From: Dethiobacter alkaliphilus | Lineage (GTDB): Bacteria > Bacillota > Dethiobacteria > DTU022 > UBA8154 | DNA: 64,000 bases | Reading direction: 5' to 3' | NCBI GenBank assembly: GCA_016841605.1 | Contig: JAENYV010000005.1 | Location: forward strand, 198,552 to 262,551 | Shown: positions 18,121 to 28,600 of the stretch, piece after piece | How the letters are laid out: every line of letters begins with the position of its first letter | How positions within the stretch are numbered: position 1 is the stretch's first letter | Position numbers and translations under genes: made by a program | Notes under the pieces: generated by a model | Database searches by the model: none | What the model was told of the DNA's origin: nothing | What the model saw: the letters and a program-made list of their open reading frames with translations, nothing else

Positions 18121-20094
18121 ATGAGTCTCGAGTATTTAGCGCCGCTTGCGGGTATTATAGGTATTATTTTTGCCATAATACTCTGGGTCAGAGTGAGCAA
18201 AGTAGACCCTGGTACGAAGCGGATGCAGGAGATCGCTGCTGCTATCCATGAAGGAGCTATGGCTTTTTTAAACAGGGAATATCGGACTTTAGGCATTTTT
18301 GCTGTTGTTCTCTTTCTTGTTCTAGGTTTATTTATTGATTGGAAGACAGCTATTTGTTTTATTGTGGGAGCAGCTTTTTCCGCATCAGCAGGTTATGCCG
18401 GGATGCAAATTGCCACTCTTGCTAACGTGCGCACGGCCAGCTCGGCACGAAAAGGTGTCAATGAAGCATTGACGGTAGCCTTTTCCAGCGGTTCGGTAAT
18501 GGGAATGATGGTAGCGGGTATCGGTCTTCTCGGACTTGGTATTCTTTATCTTATTTTTGGTGATCCCACCATCATTAACGGTTACGGCCTGGGTGCCAGT
18601 TCAATCGCTCTTTTTGCCCGTGTGGGAGGCGGAATTTATACCAAAGCCGCGGATGTAGGTTCCGACCTTGTGGGGAAGGTTGAAGCAGGTATACCTGAGG
18701 ACGACCCCCGCAACGCCGGAGTTATTGCTGATAACGTTGGGGATAACGTGGGGGATGTCGCCGGGATGGGGGCGGACCTTTTTGAATCTTATGTAGGATC
18801 AATGATCGCAACCATGACGGTCGGACTGTTGCTTTTCCGGGGAGACGGCAATATCGGCTGGGTTATTCTGCCCTTGATGGTTGCTTCCATCGGAGTTATT
18901 TCTTCCATCATTGGTTTCTTTTTTGTCCGGGCCAAGGAAGGTGTTCGTTTGGGGGCTGCCCTGGAACGTTCCACCCTGGTCGCAGCAGTTATTGTTCTTG
19001 TTGCTTCCTATTTCCTTACTGTTAATATGATTGGGTCTACGGGACCATTTTTTGCCATTATTTCCGGACTTCTGGCCGGTGTACTCATCGGCAAATTGAC
19101 GGATTATTATACTTCCTACCACTTTAAACCGACCCAGGATCTCGCCAGAGCTTCACAGACGGGGAGCGCCACAAACATTATCAGCGGACTGGCCCTGGGT
19201 ATGAAGAGTACCACATTACCTTTAATTGTCATTATGGTCGCTATCGTTGTTGCTTACTTAACTGCAGATGTTTACGGAATTGCCATTGCAGCCGTGGGTA
19301 TGCTTTCCACGGTCGGCACTACGGTCTCTGTTGACGCTTATGGACCTGTGGCAGATAACGCCGGCGGAATCGCAGAAATGTCCAAACTTGATCCCCATGT
19401 CAGGGAGATCACAGATGAGCTGGATTCAGTAGGAAATACCACAGCCGCTATCGGTAAAGGCTTTGCCATCGGTTCCGCTGCTTTGACTGCCCTGGCTCTT
19501 TTTACCGCCTATACACAGGCCGCAGGTATTGATGTAATCAATATTACCAATCCAAGTGTTATCGTCGGTCTTTTTCTCGGGGGCGTTGTTATTTTCTTTG
19601 CCAGCTCGAGAACAATGGAAGCTGTGGGAGCGGCGGCTTTTGATCTGATCGAGGAGATTCGCCGTCAGTTTCGGGAAATACCGGGAATTATGGAAGGGAA
19701 AGCACGCCCCGAGTATGCACGTTGTGTGGATATCAGCACTTCCGCCGCACTGAAGCAGATGATCGTCCCGGGTCTTACTGCTGTTATCGTGCCCATCGTT
19801 GTCGGTCTGATTCCTTTTTTGGGTAAGGAAGCTCTGGGCGGTCTTCTCGCCGGAGCCCTGGTGACAGGTGTTCTGATGGCGATTTTTATGGCCAACTCCG
19901 GAGGAGCCTGGGACAACGCGAAGAAATGGATTGAGACCGGTCAGCTTGGGGGCAAAGGAAGCGATCCTCATAAGGCTGCCGTTGTTGGAGATACCGTGGG
20001 AGATCCCTTTAAAGATACTTCCGGGCCATCCATTAATATTCTGATCAAATTAATGAGTATCGTTGCTCTTGTTTTTGCGCCTATTTTCTTCTAA
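18121..20094 (+). CDS. hppA: Membrane-bound ion-translocating pyrophosphatase, potassium-type
   Basis: Multi-pass membrane enzyme (about 16 helices) that couples pyrophosphate hydrolysis to export of H+ or Na+. The substrate site is visible in [39 protein letters not shown] and the C-terminal [15 protein letters not shown]. The motif [10 protein letters not shown] has Ala442 where potassium-independent enzymes have Lys, which marks the potassium-stimulated class. The pumped ion cannot be decided by eye. Strong ribosome site AAAAGGAGGAGG. A perfect terminator follows. It probably conserves energy from biosynthetic pyrophosphate in an energy-limited anaerobe (inference). Confidence 0.96.
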   Translation: MSLEYLAPLAGIIGIIFAIILWVRVSKVDPGTKRMQEIAAAIHEGAMAFLNREYRTLGIFAVVLFLVLGLFIDWKTAICFIVGAAFSASAGYAGMQIATLANVRTASSARKGVNEALTVAFSSGSVMGMMVAGIGLLGLGILYLIFGDPTIINGYGLGASSIALFARVGGGIYTKAADVGSDLVGKVEAGIPEDDPRNAGVIADNVGDNVGDVAGMGADLFESYVGSMIATMTVGLLLFRGDGNIGWVILPLMVASIGVISSIIGFFFVRAKEGVRLGAALERSTLVAAVIVLVASYFLTVNMIGSTGPFFAIISGLLAGVLIGKLTDYYTSYHFKPTQDLARASQTGSATNIISGLALGMKSTTLPLIVIMVAIVVAYLTADVYGIAIAAVGMLSTVGTTVSVDAYGPVADNAGGIAEMSKLDPHVREITDELDSVGNTTAAIGKGFAIGSAALTALALFTAYTQAAGIDVINITNPSVIVGLFLGGVVIFFASSRTMEAVGAAAFDLIEEIRRQFREIPGIMEGKARPEYARCVDISTSAALKQMIVPGLTAVIVPIVVGLIPFLGKEALGGLLAGALVTGVLMAIFMANSGGAWDNAKKWIETGQLGGKGSDPHKAAVVGDTVGDPFKDTSGPSINILIKLMSIVALVFAPIFF

Positions 20095-20125
20095 GAATTA
20101 TTCGTATAGTTTTGGAAACAACAGG

Positions 20126-20165
20126 AAGGCCGCCTTTCCGGGTAATAAGGGAGGCGGCCTTTTTA
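20126..20165 (+). terminator. hppA terminator
   Basis: Arms AAGGCCGCCT (20126-20135) and AGGCGGCCTT (20152-20161), a loop of 16 bases and a following T-run. Confidence 0.92.
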
Positions 20166-20302
20166 TGAAGATATGTTTTGTTTAAATTTGTCGATTTATT
20201 TTGTCTGAGGGATTTCCCATTCCCTTTTAATTCAGGGAATAATCGGTTATAATAAAATATAACTTATTAATTTTGAGAAAAAGTTTGGAGACCTATTTTA
20301 AC

Positions 20303-22435
20303 ATGGGAATTAAGAAAAAAAGAGTTTTAAATTTAATGTTTCAAGATAATTACCGGCCTTTGACTTTTGAAGGGCTGCAGAAGGCCCTCAATATTACCGG
20401 GGACCGGGAAACTCAGGAACTTTATACCATGCTGGAGAAACTGGAAAAAGACGGTTCCGTATTTAAAACGCTTCAGGGACGATACAGTCCCTTACAGGGG
20501 ATGGGCCTGTTATTGGGAAAAATTCAGGTTCATTTTCAAGGTTATGCGTTCTTAATACCGGAAGCGATTGGAGAAAAAGATGTTTTTATTGCACCGGATA
20601 AAATGCGGGGAGCTATGCATCATGACCGGGTTATTGTCCGGGTTTTAAAAGAAACGAAGGGACGTCGACGGGAGGGAGAAGTAATCCGTGTCCTAAACCG
20701 GCATAACCTTCAGGTAGTGGGAACTTTTGAACGCACTAAGGGTGGCGGTGTAGTACTTCCTGATGACCGCCATCTTCCGGGGAAAATTCAAATTAGTGGG
20801 GGAAGTGGGTTGGTCTCTCGGGAGGGAGATAAAGTTTTGGTCCAAATAACTCGCTGGCCGGATGTTACCGGAAATTTCCCCCAGGGAAAAGTTGTAGAAG
20901 TGTTCGGTGCTATAGACAGTCCCGGAGTTGATATTACATCCATTCAACGAAAATATGGTATTCCTGCAGTATTTCCCTCTAAAGTTTTAAAGGAAGTCAA
21001 ATCTCTGGATGAAGTGCAAATCCCCGGTCCCGCAGAGGAAAAAGAGCGCTGGGACCTGACTGGCTTGCCGATGGTTACCATAGACGGTGCTGATGCCAAG
21101 GACCTGGATGATGCCGTCTCTCTGGAAAAAAAAGCGGAAGGCGGATACAGGCTGGGTGTACATATCGCTGATGTTAGCTATTATGTCCGTGCCGGCAGTG
21201 CCGTTGATAAGGAAGCGGCTCTGAGGGCGACCAGTGTATACCTTCCTGACAGGGTTATCCCCATGTTACCCCCAAAACTTTCTAACGGAATATGCAGCCT
21301 GAATCCCGGGGTTTTACGGTTATCGATCAGTGTTTTAATTGATATTGATGAAAATGGGAAGTGGTATGATTATACTTTTTCTCCCAGTCTTATTTCTATT
21401 AACAGGCGCATGACATATGATAAGGTAAATGATATCTTAGAGGGAAACGAAGATCTCAGGCAAAATTATGCCGATTTTACACAAATGTTCGAAGACATGG
21501 CCGGGCTAGCTGATCAACTAAAAAGAAGACGGATAAAACGCGGGGCTCTTAATTTTCAATTTCCCGAGGCTAAAATTATTCTCGATGAACGGGGTAGACC
21601 ACTGGAGATCAAAGTAAGAAGAGAAGGTGTTGCCGAATCGATCATTGAAGAATTTATGCTCCTTTGCAATGAGGTGATTGCCACACACTTCCAGGAATTA
21701 AAAGTACCCTTTATCTACCGGATACATGAACAGCCGGAAGGAGATAAACTATATGCCCTAAAAAATTTTTTAAAGGTCATGAATATCTATTCCAAAGGTG
21801 ATTCGAAACTTTCTTCTCCTAAGGATTTCCAGAGAATCATGGAAAACGTTAAAGGGACACCTGCAGAATCCATTGCCAACTTTGTCCTGTTACGTACTAT
21901 GCCCCAAGCCCGTTACAGTGAGAAACCCTTAGGTCATTTCGGCCTTGCAACCACTTTCTATTCCCATTTTACTTCTCCCATACGGCGTTATCCCGACTTA
22001 ATGGTCCATCGCATTCTGCGGTCCGTATTGAACAAGAAATTATCCGCGGCAGAAACGCGTAAGCTGTCCTCAATTCTTCCCAAGCTGGTCCAACATTGTT
22101 CAGAAAAGGAACGGGTAGCCGTCGAGGCAGAGAGAGAATGCATGGACCTGAAAAAAGTTGAATTTATGGAGAATCGGATAGGAGAAGAATTTACCGGTAT
22201 TATCAGCGGTGTTACTTCCTTTGGCTTCTTTGTTGAATTGCCAAATACAGTGGAGGGACTTATCCGTATTAACACTCTTGATGACGATTATTATTTTTAT
22301 GATGAGGGAAGATATTCACTGGTCGGGGAGAGAACAGCAAAAAAATACAGCCTAGGGGACCCTGTTCGGGTGCGGGTTGAACGGGTGGATAAAGAGATGC
22401 GGACAGTTTATTTTACAATATTGGGGAAAATTTAA
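20303..22435 (+). CDS. rnr: Ribonuclease R
   Basis: 3'-to-5' exoribonuclease of the RNB family that degrades structured RNA and works with tmRNA in quality control, in keeping with smpB and ssrA just downstream. Parts: N-terminal winged HTH, cold-shock domains (about residues 70-230), RNB catalytic core with DGADAKDLDDAVSL and HIADVSYYVR (four metal-binding Asp), and a C-terminal S1 domain (FTGIISGVTSFGFFVELPN). The basic tail seen in longer homologues is absent. The open frame reaches back to a TTG at 20273. The ATG at 20303 is preferred because GGAG lies at 20287-20290, giving 710 residues. A TATAAT at about 20249-20254 may be its -10. Confidence 0.94.
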   Translation: MGIKKKRVLNLMFQDNYRPLTFEGLQKALNITGDRETQELYTMLEKLEKDGSVFKTLQGRYSPLQGMGLLLGKIQVHFQGYAFLIPEAIGEKDVFIAPDKMRGAMHHDRVIVRVLKETKGRRREGEVIRVLNRHNLQVVGTFERTKGGGVVLPDDRHLPGKIQISGGSGLVSREGDKVLVQITRWPDVTGNFPQGKVVEVFGAIDSPGVDITSIQRKYGIPAVFPSKVLKEVKSLDEVQIPGPAEEKERWDLTGLPMVTIDGADAKDLDDAVSLEKKAEGGYRLGVHIADVSYYVRAGSAVDKEAALRATSVYLPDRVIPMLPPKLSNGICSLNPGVLRLSISVLIDIDENGKWYDYTFSPSLISINRRMTYDKVNDILEGNEDLRQNYADFTQMFEDMAGLADQLKRRRIKRGALNFQFPEAKIILDERGRPLEIKVRREGVAESIIEEFMLLCNEVIATHFQELKVPFIYRIHEQPEGDKLYALKNFLKVMNIYSKGDSKLSSPKDFQRIMENVKGTPAESIANFVLLRTMPQARYSEKPLGHFGLATTFYSHFTSPIRRYPDLMVHRILRSVLNKKLSAAETRKLSSILPKLVQHCSEKERVAVEAERECMDLKKVEFMENRIGEEFTGIISGVTSFGFFVELPNTVEGLIRINTLDDDYYFYDEGRYSLVGERTAKKYSLGDPVRVRVERVDKEMRTVYFTILGKI

Positions 22436-22493
22436 TTATCCAAATGTAACCTATTATCTCCAGCAAGCTTTTTTACTTTTACGAAAAACTAGC

Positions 22494-22522
22494 TTGCAAT
22501 AATTGTAAATAAGTGCTATACT
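22494..22522 (+). promoter_or_regulatory. Sigma-A promoter ahead of smpB-ssrA
   Basis: TTGCAA at 22494-22499, 17-base spacer, TATACT at 22517-22522, plus the extended -10 TG at 22514-22515. This is one of the best promoters in the window. Confidence 0.75.
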
Positions 22523-22528
22523 GTATTT

Positions 22529-22769
22529 GGTGGAGATAGACCTTTTCAGAATAGGAACTCATGAAGCTTAGGGTCACCACCAGTGGATGAAAATACAAGG
22601 ATGGTATTTTCAGGAGTAGTAGAGTATTTTTCCGGCCTGCCGGCTCCTGACTTCCGGCTTCTGCATTTTAAGATAGACATAGGACCCTACCAGGGAGTAT
22701 TTTTCGTTGATGGTAGGGTTAACTTTTCTGCCGATAATCGGTGAAAAGTGAAGGAGTCAGTCATCTGTT
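22529..22769 (+). ncRNA. Structured leader or independent RNA upstream of smpB (unassigned)
   Basis: About 240 bases transcribed from the promoter at 22494 and not coding. Base-pairing seen by eye: GGTGG near 22530 with CCACC near 22578; TCAGGAG (about 22609) with CTCCTGA (about 22646) enclosing CCGGC-CT-GCCGG; and ACCCTACCA (about 22684) with TGGTAGGGT (about 22711). It matches no riboswitch class recognised here (checked from memory against TPP, SAM, cobalamin, c-di-GMP, purine, preQ1, fluoride and 6S). It may be an untranslated leader controlling smpB, or a small RNA processed away from it. Confidence 0.4.
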
Positions 22770-23246
22770 ATGGAAAAAGAAAAAAAAGGCGTCAAGGTTC
22801 TGGCCAAAAATCGCAAAGCTAGACATGACTATTTTATTGAAGAAACTTATGAGGCGGGGATCGTCTTGCAGGGAACGGAAGTTAAGTCTTTGCGCGCAGC
22901 AAAAGCCAATCTGAAGGATAGCTACGCCCGGGTTGAAAATGGCGAACTTATGCTGTATAATATGCATATCAGCCCATATGATTTTGCCAGCCGTTTTAAC
23001 CACGATCCTCTCCGGAAAAGAAAACTTCTTATGCACCGGAGGGAGATCAATAAGCTGACAGGTTATGTGCAGGAGAAGGGGTATGCTTTGGTTCCCCTGA
23101 GCACATATCTGAAAAGGGGCAAAGTCAAGATAGAGCTGGCGCTGGCCAGGGGGAAGAAAAATTATGACAAGCGGCATACCATCGCGGAGAAAGATGCCAA
23201 AAGGGAGATAGAAAGAGCCTTTAAGGATAGACAGGCATACAGTTAA
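22770..23246 (+). CDS. smpB: SsrA-binding protein SmpB
   Basis: Protein partner of tmRNA in ribosome rescue. The OB-fold core ([27 protein letters not shown]) and the [28 protein letters not shown] and [18 protein letters not shown] segments are complete, and the basic C-terminal helix that reaches into the mRNA channel is present. Length 158 is normal. ATG with AAGGAG upstream. ssrA begins 8 bases after the stop, so the pair is likely expressed together. Confidence 0.97.
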   Translation: MEKEKKGVKVLAKNRKARHDYFIEETYEAGIVLQGTEVKSLRAAKANLKDSYARVENGELMLYNMHISPYDFASRFNHDPLRKRKLLMHRREINKLTGYVQEKGYALVPLSTYLKRGKVKIELALARGKKNYDKRHTIAEKDAKREIERAFKDRQAYS

Positions 23247-23254
23247 ATAATTAT

Positions 23255-23609
<355 letters not shown>

Positions 23610-23652
23610 TATTACTATATTTGCAGTGTATTTCCAAATTGCTGTCTGTCAC

Positions 23653-23695
23653 AAAATGTCCGGATGAAAATGATTTTCTCATCCGGACATTTTTT
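23653..23695 (+). terminator. ssrA terminator
   Basis: 15-bp perfect stem, arms 23653-23667 and about 23679-23693, with a T-run on the right arm. Confidence 0.9.
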
Positions 23696-23822
23696 AGTAT
23701 ATCTTTAATAATCCGTATTTAACGAAGTCGCAGGCGCCACTTCTCAGGATCACGGGAAGTGTGGAAGATTCCAAAAATAAACTACTGTATCTTTGTTTGA
23801 GATCTTCCCAAGCAAGTCCTGA

Positions 23823-23872
23823 GGCCGGATTTGTAAGCAAATTTGTTTTTCGCCGCTTCGGCCCCTTTTTTT
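23823..23872 (+). terminator. Hairpin with T-run inside the 5' part of an open frame
   Basis: GGCCG (23823-23827) pairs with CGGCC (23859-23863), an inner ATTTG/CAAAT stem lies between, and seven T follow (23866-23872). It looks like an intrinsic terminator and argues that the open frame starting at 23761 is not translated from its first GTG. Confidence 0.45.
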
Positions 23873-23883
23873 GCCACTCAAAG

Positions 23884-24634
23884 ATGCCTGCTCCGGGCAT
23901 GCCGCAGCTGCAGGTGATTAAAGAATACCTGGAAAATTTACCCTGGTCTGACAGCGAGCTAAAGGAACAAGAAAAGCAAAAATGCCTGCTGCAGTTTTAT
24001 TTGCTTTCCCTGGCGGAAAGCAAGCTTTCTATCCGGAAATCCCGTTTGAGCTGCAGCGAATTTCAGGAAACAATGCTCTCTTTCGTTCAAGATTTTCATA
24101 TTGCCGAAAATTGCCGGCTTTTGCCCGGTGAGGAGAACGGTAATCCTGTTTTACAGGAGGTTCAGCGCAGAGATGTAGCGATCTTGAAGCAGGTTGAACA
24201 TTTATTCCTTGAACTCAAAGCTTGTTTTGCTCCCCTGGGGAAAACAGGTGGTGAAGAATTTGCTCTCTCCGATTTTGTTCGTATTTTTTTACGTTTAATG
24301 AACAAATCATAAGACCATTAGACGCATCGTTTTTACTCCGTCAGTATTGGAACGTTATACCGGCTGTGGACTGCGCTTCTTCCTCGATGATATCTTATCG
24401 TTAAGGAAAGAAAATAATTATCATCCGGATACGGCAGAGAAAGGGGCCCTTATCCTCTCCATCCTGAAGGAATATACGGAATACGCTGCTCAAAGCCGTG
24501 ACGTTCCCCCTGATGGAGAGACATTGTTCAGGTTGTTGCTGGACCGTTATCTTCAATACCGGAATAGTGTGCGCACAGATTCCGCGAAAGATTTGACGAG
24601 AATACGGAACCTGCACGAAAAAGCCGGTCTTTAG
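23884..24634 (+). pseudogene. Decayed PD-(D/E)XK nuclease (RecB/AddB-like) fragment, two frames
   Basis: Two consecutive open frames appear to be one broken gene. The first ends at 24312 (FALSDFVRIFLRLMNKS). The second, open from about 24302 and ending at 24634, reads IVFTPSVLERYTGCGLRFFLDDILSLRKENNYHPDTAEKGAL across several short blocks. That resembles the entry of the AddB/RecB C-terminal nuclease domain (SxLExYxxCPFxYFL...ADKGTLxHxxL). A one-base shift near 24302-24312 separates the halves. The second frame stops before the catalytic Asp/Glu-x-Lys, and no ribosome site is seen for either. Alternatively these are two short orphan genes. The assignment rests on pattern memory only. Confidence 0.3.
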
Positions 24635-24676
24635 GTTGAAACGCAAACCAACCGGTTTTTTAGTATAAAAATGGTA

Positions 24677-24735
24677 TTGTTATAATAATAATTCTGTAAT
24701 ATAATGTGAGCATGCTCAAATGAGCAAGCTCACAT
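24677..24735 (+). promoter_or_regulatory. tetR promoter and palindromic operator
   Basis: TTGTTA (24677-24682), 17 bases, TATAAT (24700-24705). A 32-base near-perfect palindrome at 24704-24735 starts on the -10 and covers the transcription start: outer arms ATGTGAGC and GCTCACAT, inner arms TGCTCA and TGAGCA. TetR-family repressors typically bind such sites next to their own gene, so autoregulation is likely. A T-run after the palindrome means a terminator reading is also possible. Confidence 0.65.
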
Positions 24736-24836
24736 TTTTTATTGGGGAAGTTTTGCAGCACACCAAGTCGGTAAAAAACTATTAACAATACTTTTTGTTA
24801 AAACGGAGAAGGACGACAAAACAGAGGGGCGAGGAC

Positions 24837-25448
24837 ATGGTTAGACTGAGCAAAGGACAAAAAGAAAAAGTCAAGGAAAAAATTTTGGAAGTTTCAGAAA
24901 AATACTTTTTACAAGACGGCTACGATAATATAAGCACCAGAAAAATTGCTGAAGAAGCCGGCATCGCCGAGGGGACCTTATTTAACTATTTTCCCACAAA
25001 AGCATATCTATTTTTGGAAGTGATTTCTAGAAGCTATCATGTTCAGAAAATTGAAGATGTTCAAGATATTGACGCCGGCAGCAGTGTCAATGAAATTCTT
25101 TTTCAGTGCCTGGAAAAAAATATTAGAATGTTGTTAAAATTGCCCAAATGGTTAATCCGCGAGATTCTTCATGCAAGCACTTTAATCGCGAAGAAAGCCC
25201 CCGGCTTTTTAAAAAAGCTGGCAGAAGTTGATTACAAGTTTTTGAATTATTTAACGGAATTAATTAACGATTTGATCAAGAAGGGGTTGATAAGAAAATG
25301 TGAGGCAAATACTGCGGCTGAATCAATCTACAGTTTTTTTGTCTTTGAGGTGATCAATTATGCTTACGACGAAAAGATAAGTAAAGAAATGTTTTATGAA
25401 GCTATTAAAAAGAAAATAGCCTTTTTAATGAAGGGCTATGTAGTGTAA
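24837..25448 (+). CDS. TetR/AcrR family transcriptional regulator
   Basis: DNA-binding repressor. The N-terminal HTH is clear (ILEVSEKYFLQDGYDNISTRKIAEEAGIAEGTLFNYFPTK, residues about 12-52 in separate blocks). The all-helical C-terminal ligand and dimer domain is unassigned. The start ATG at 24837 is preceded by GAGG-rich sequence (24824-24834); the open frame runs back to a TTG at 24795, which has no ribosome site. It is preceded by its own promoter with a palindromic operator. The giant surface-protein gene follows on the same strand after 186 bases and may be a target (inference from position only). Confidence 0.88.
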   Translation: MVRLSKGQKEKVKEKILEVSEKYFLQDGYDNISTRKIAEEAGIAEGTLFNYFPTKAYLFLEVISRSYHVQKIEDVQDIDAGSSVNEILFQCLEKNIRMLLKLPKWLIREILHASTLIAKKAPGFLKKLAEVDYKFLNYLTELINDLIKKGLIRKCEANTAAESIYSFFVFEVINYAYDEKISKEMFYEAIKKKIAFLMKGYVV

Positions 25449-25471
25449 TTTTGTTTACAGCCGTAACTATG

Positions 25472-25611
25472 AACACTACAGCTAAAAATAGGGACTTTGC
25501 ACGGCCGGGAAAAGTCGCACCTTGCCCGGGCGCTTCACCCGAGCGCAGGCGGCTTATACGATAGCCAAGGGGAAATTAGCTGTGTAGCAAATAAATTTTC
25601 GCTGTAGTGTT
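25472..25611. repeat. MITE-like element A with inverted ends
   Basis: 140-bp segment bounded by AACACTACAGC at the left and GCTGTAGTGTT at the right. The match extends to an A/T-rich shoulder. Inside are GC-rich hairpins such as GCGCT-TCACCCG-AGCGC. The right third is shared, at clear similarity, with 54414-54467 (GGCKTATACGAWAGC, then TTTTCGCTGTAGTGTT). The right end lies 10 bases before the ribosome site of the giant gene, so it could also act in its leader. No transposase is attached. Confidence 0.5.
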
Positions 25612-25634
25612 AAATGGAGGGGTGGAGCTAATTG

Positions 25635-28600
25635 TTGAAACGTTTGGATTTTCAAAAGTACATATCTGTCTTGTTGGCTTTGGTTATGTTTTGCTCGATC
25701 ATAACCGCAAACTTTCCGGTCCAAGAGGCCAGTGCAGGTACGAGCGGGGATTGGAGTGATTTTATCCCTGCCAATCTAAATCTTAAGGATGTTGATGGGG
25801 TCTATGAGGTCAGCACTGCGGAGGAGCTGGCCTGGATAGCCGGACAGGTAAACAGGGCAGGCAACACCTTCTCAGGCAAGACGGTCAAACTGCTGAACAA
25901 CATAGATCTGTCCGCGCATTACTGGATGCCCATAGGCTATGGCGACGATTACAGCAGCAGCTGTTTCCAGGGCACGTTGGATGGCAACGGTAAGAGAATT
26001 TCTGGGTTAAAGATTGGAACAGCCGGGGAGCCCGACAGCAATCTGCTTTACTGCGGTTTGTTCGGCCGGCTAGAGAATGGTGCGGCGATTAAGGATTTGG
26101 GTTTAGAGGATGTTAAAATTTATGCCAGGCGGGCTGAAAGTTATGGAGGAGGATTGGCCGGATATATTTATGGTTACAGTAACGGTCCGGTGACAATTAC
26201 TAACTGTTATTCAACCGGAGTTATAAGCGCTGTGGGCAATAAGGCTAATGCGGGAGGATTGGCAGGCAGGGCGCATAGAACCATTCTTACAAATTCTTAC
26301 AGCGAAGGAAGAATTATCGGCGGAGATGTAGCAGACCCCACGTATGTGGGTGGATTAACCGGTTATGCAAGTTACTGTGAAATACTTAATTGTTATGCCG
26401 TAAGCACTATATTAGCCGGAAAGCACCCTTATGCGGGCGGATTGGCCGGGTATAACAATTACAGCAATATATATAATTCTTATGCACGGGGGAGTATCAC
26501 CCTGGGGAGTGCTCCCCAGAGCTTTAAAACATATCTTGGGGGGTTTGCGGGATACACCAGATATGGGCAGATTGTAAATTGTTATGCCTCCGCAGATATT
26601 GCGGCTCTTGAAGACGGTATGAATTATTCCTATATGGGATGTTTTACCGGCTACTGGCGGGGAACCGGGGGAAGAGGATATTGGGATACTTCTGCCGCGT
26701 ATACGGTAAATGGTGAGGGGAGATCTCCCCAGGGCGATGGTTTCGATCTAACTAATGGCTACTTAACCGGATTATCGGAGACTGAGATGCAGGACGAGGA
26801 CTTCCTGGCCGATCTCAATGGGGGCAGGGGCGATATCTCCGGCGCAGAAGAGTGGAAGTTCCTGGCGGGGCGCAATGACGGTTTTCCCATGTTGACTGAT
26901 GTCAACGACCAGGTGAAGCGGACCGTAACCTTTGATTCTCAAGGCGGGACAGAAGTACCTGCCAAAAGTGTGAATGACGGTTACACAATTTTTGCACCGG
27001 AGCAGGAACCCGTAAGAGATTATTATGAATTTGCCGGCTGGTATACAGATGAGACTTTTACTACGGAGTGGGATTTCCTGCAGGACACTGTCACGGAAGA
27101 CCTGACCTTGTATGCTCTATGGGAAAGGGAGAAGCATACGGTGAGCTTTGATTCCCGGGGCGGGACTTTTGTTCCGGTGCAGAGTGTTGAGGCCGGAGGC
27201 AATAAGGCCGACCGGCCGGCGTCGGATCCCGAGTACACGGGCCATGTCTTTAAGGGGTGGTATAGTGATGCCGACTGCATCACTGCATGGGATTTTGATC
27301 AAGACCTGGTTAATGATGATATGATCCTGTACGCCGGGTGGTGGGAAGGCAGCGGAGCCGCCATAAACGGGCGAATTACCGATCAGGACACCGGACTGGG
27401 TATAAATCGGGCCGGTGTCAATTTGACGGTTATGGGGAGTACATATGGTTCCCAGTACGGTTATGAGAGCGGGCAGGTAGTCCAGAAGGTAAAAACCGAT
27501 GATTTCGGTTATTATCGTTTAAATTATGTTAAACCCGGCACATACACTATCAAAGCCGAACATGCGGAGTACTATCCGGTACAAGAAACGGACTTCATTA
27601 TCAGTGACGTCAATCGCAGCTGGGATCAGGCACTGGTACCCGATGAAGCAGCTGAAGGCACCTTCGATATATACGTAGAGGTAGGCTGCGTAACTTCGGG
27701 GATACAATTACAAAGTGTGCCGGTAAAGATCAGTGTGAAAAAATCATTTGATAATACAACTGTGCAATATGCCGCGAAGACCGATTATTACGGAAGAGTT
27801 CACTTCCAGGGAATGCCCAGGGGTTTCTATACTTTCTCCATTAACGAAGGGACTGATAAGGTCCGCGGCTGGGAAGGATATAACAGTTCCGTAATTGCTG
27901 TTAACGAAGAGATTACCGCCTCCCAATGGGTGGACTGCTATTTGAAACCTGAATACCGGGAGCTAAACGTATCAGTTTACGGTTATGATGCGGTCAAGGA
28001 TTTGCCTGATCAACCCCTGGGCAATATTGTCGTGGAAGCTACAGGGTTGGACCCGCGAGATATTGAGACTGAAGTCATTCCTCCCCAGGTAGGGGTAACC
28101 GGCATCAAGAAGAATGAAGGCGATAACGGGTCTGCCGGTTGGAACAATTTTATGGCCGGTAAAGTAAAATTTGAAGAGCTCATTCCCGTAAGCTGGCTGC
28201 TGGAAACCAAACACATGGGATATGTTCCCGCTGAGGAATATGTTTATACCACTTTAAACGGTGATCTTACCCAGGATGAGGTCAGATTCGATCTGGAGCT
28301 GGAACCGACTGAGCTTATGATCAAATTTAATACTCCCTATCATGATCAGGAGATGCTGGATGGAATGAAAGTTGATCTGGCCGGCCTGGAGTCCGGCAAT
28401 ACCGACGGCATAATCCGTACCGTGGAAACCGAGTATAGCGAGATAGATGATTCAGCCTTTGCTGTTTTTGAAAACCTTTTGCCCGGGGACTATAGAATAA
28501 CGGTCACTGATACCGTCTATAAAACCGTACCCATACTGGTCGAAGATACTGAGCTTTATGACGGATGTAACTCGGGTACATCCCCCAAAGAGTTTTGGGT

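Noticed and set aside
22600..22660. 6S RNA
   Set aside because: No single long rod with a central open-complex-like bubble could be drawn.
23694..23900. Minus-strand open frame of 68 codons
   Set aside because: It overlaps a terminator-like hairpin and lacks a ribosome site; basic composition typical of chance frames.
25500..25600. Group II intron domain V or known riboswitch within element A
   Set aside because: A GAAAAGTCGCAC stretch recalls domain V, but the AGC/GTT pairing core and bulge are absent; no riboswitch core matched.
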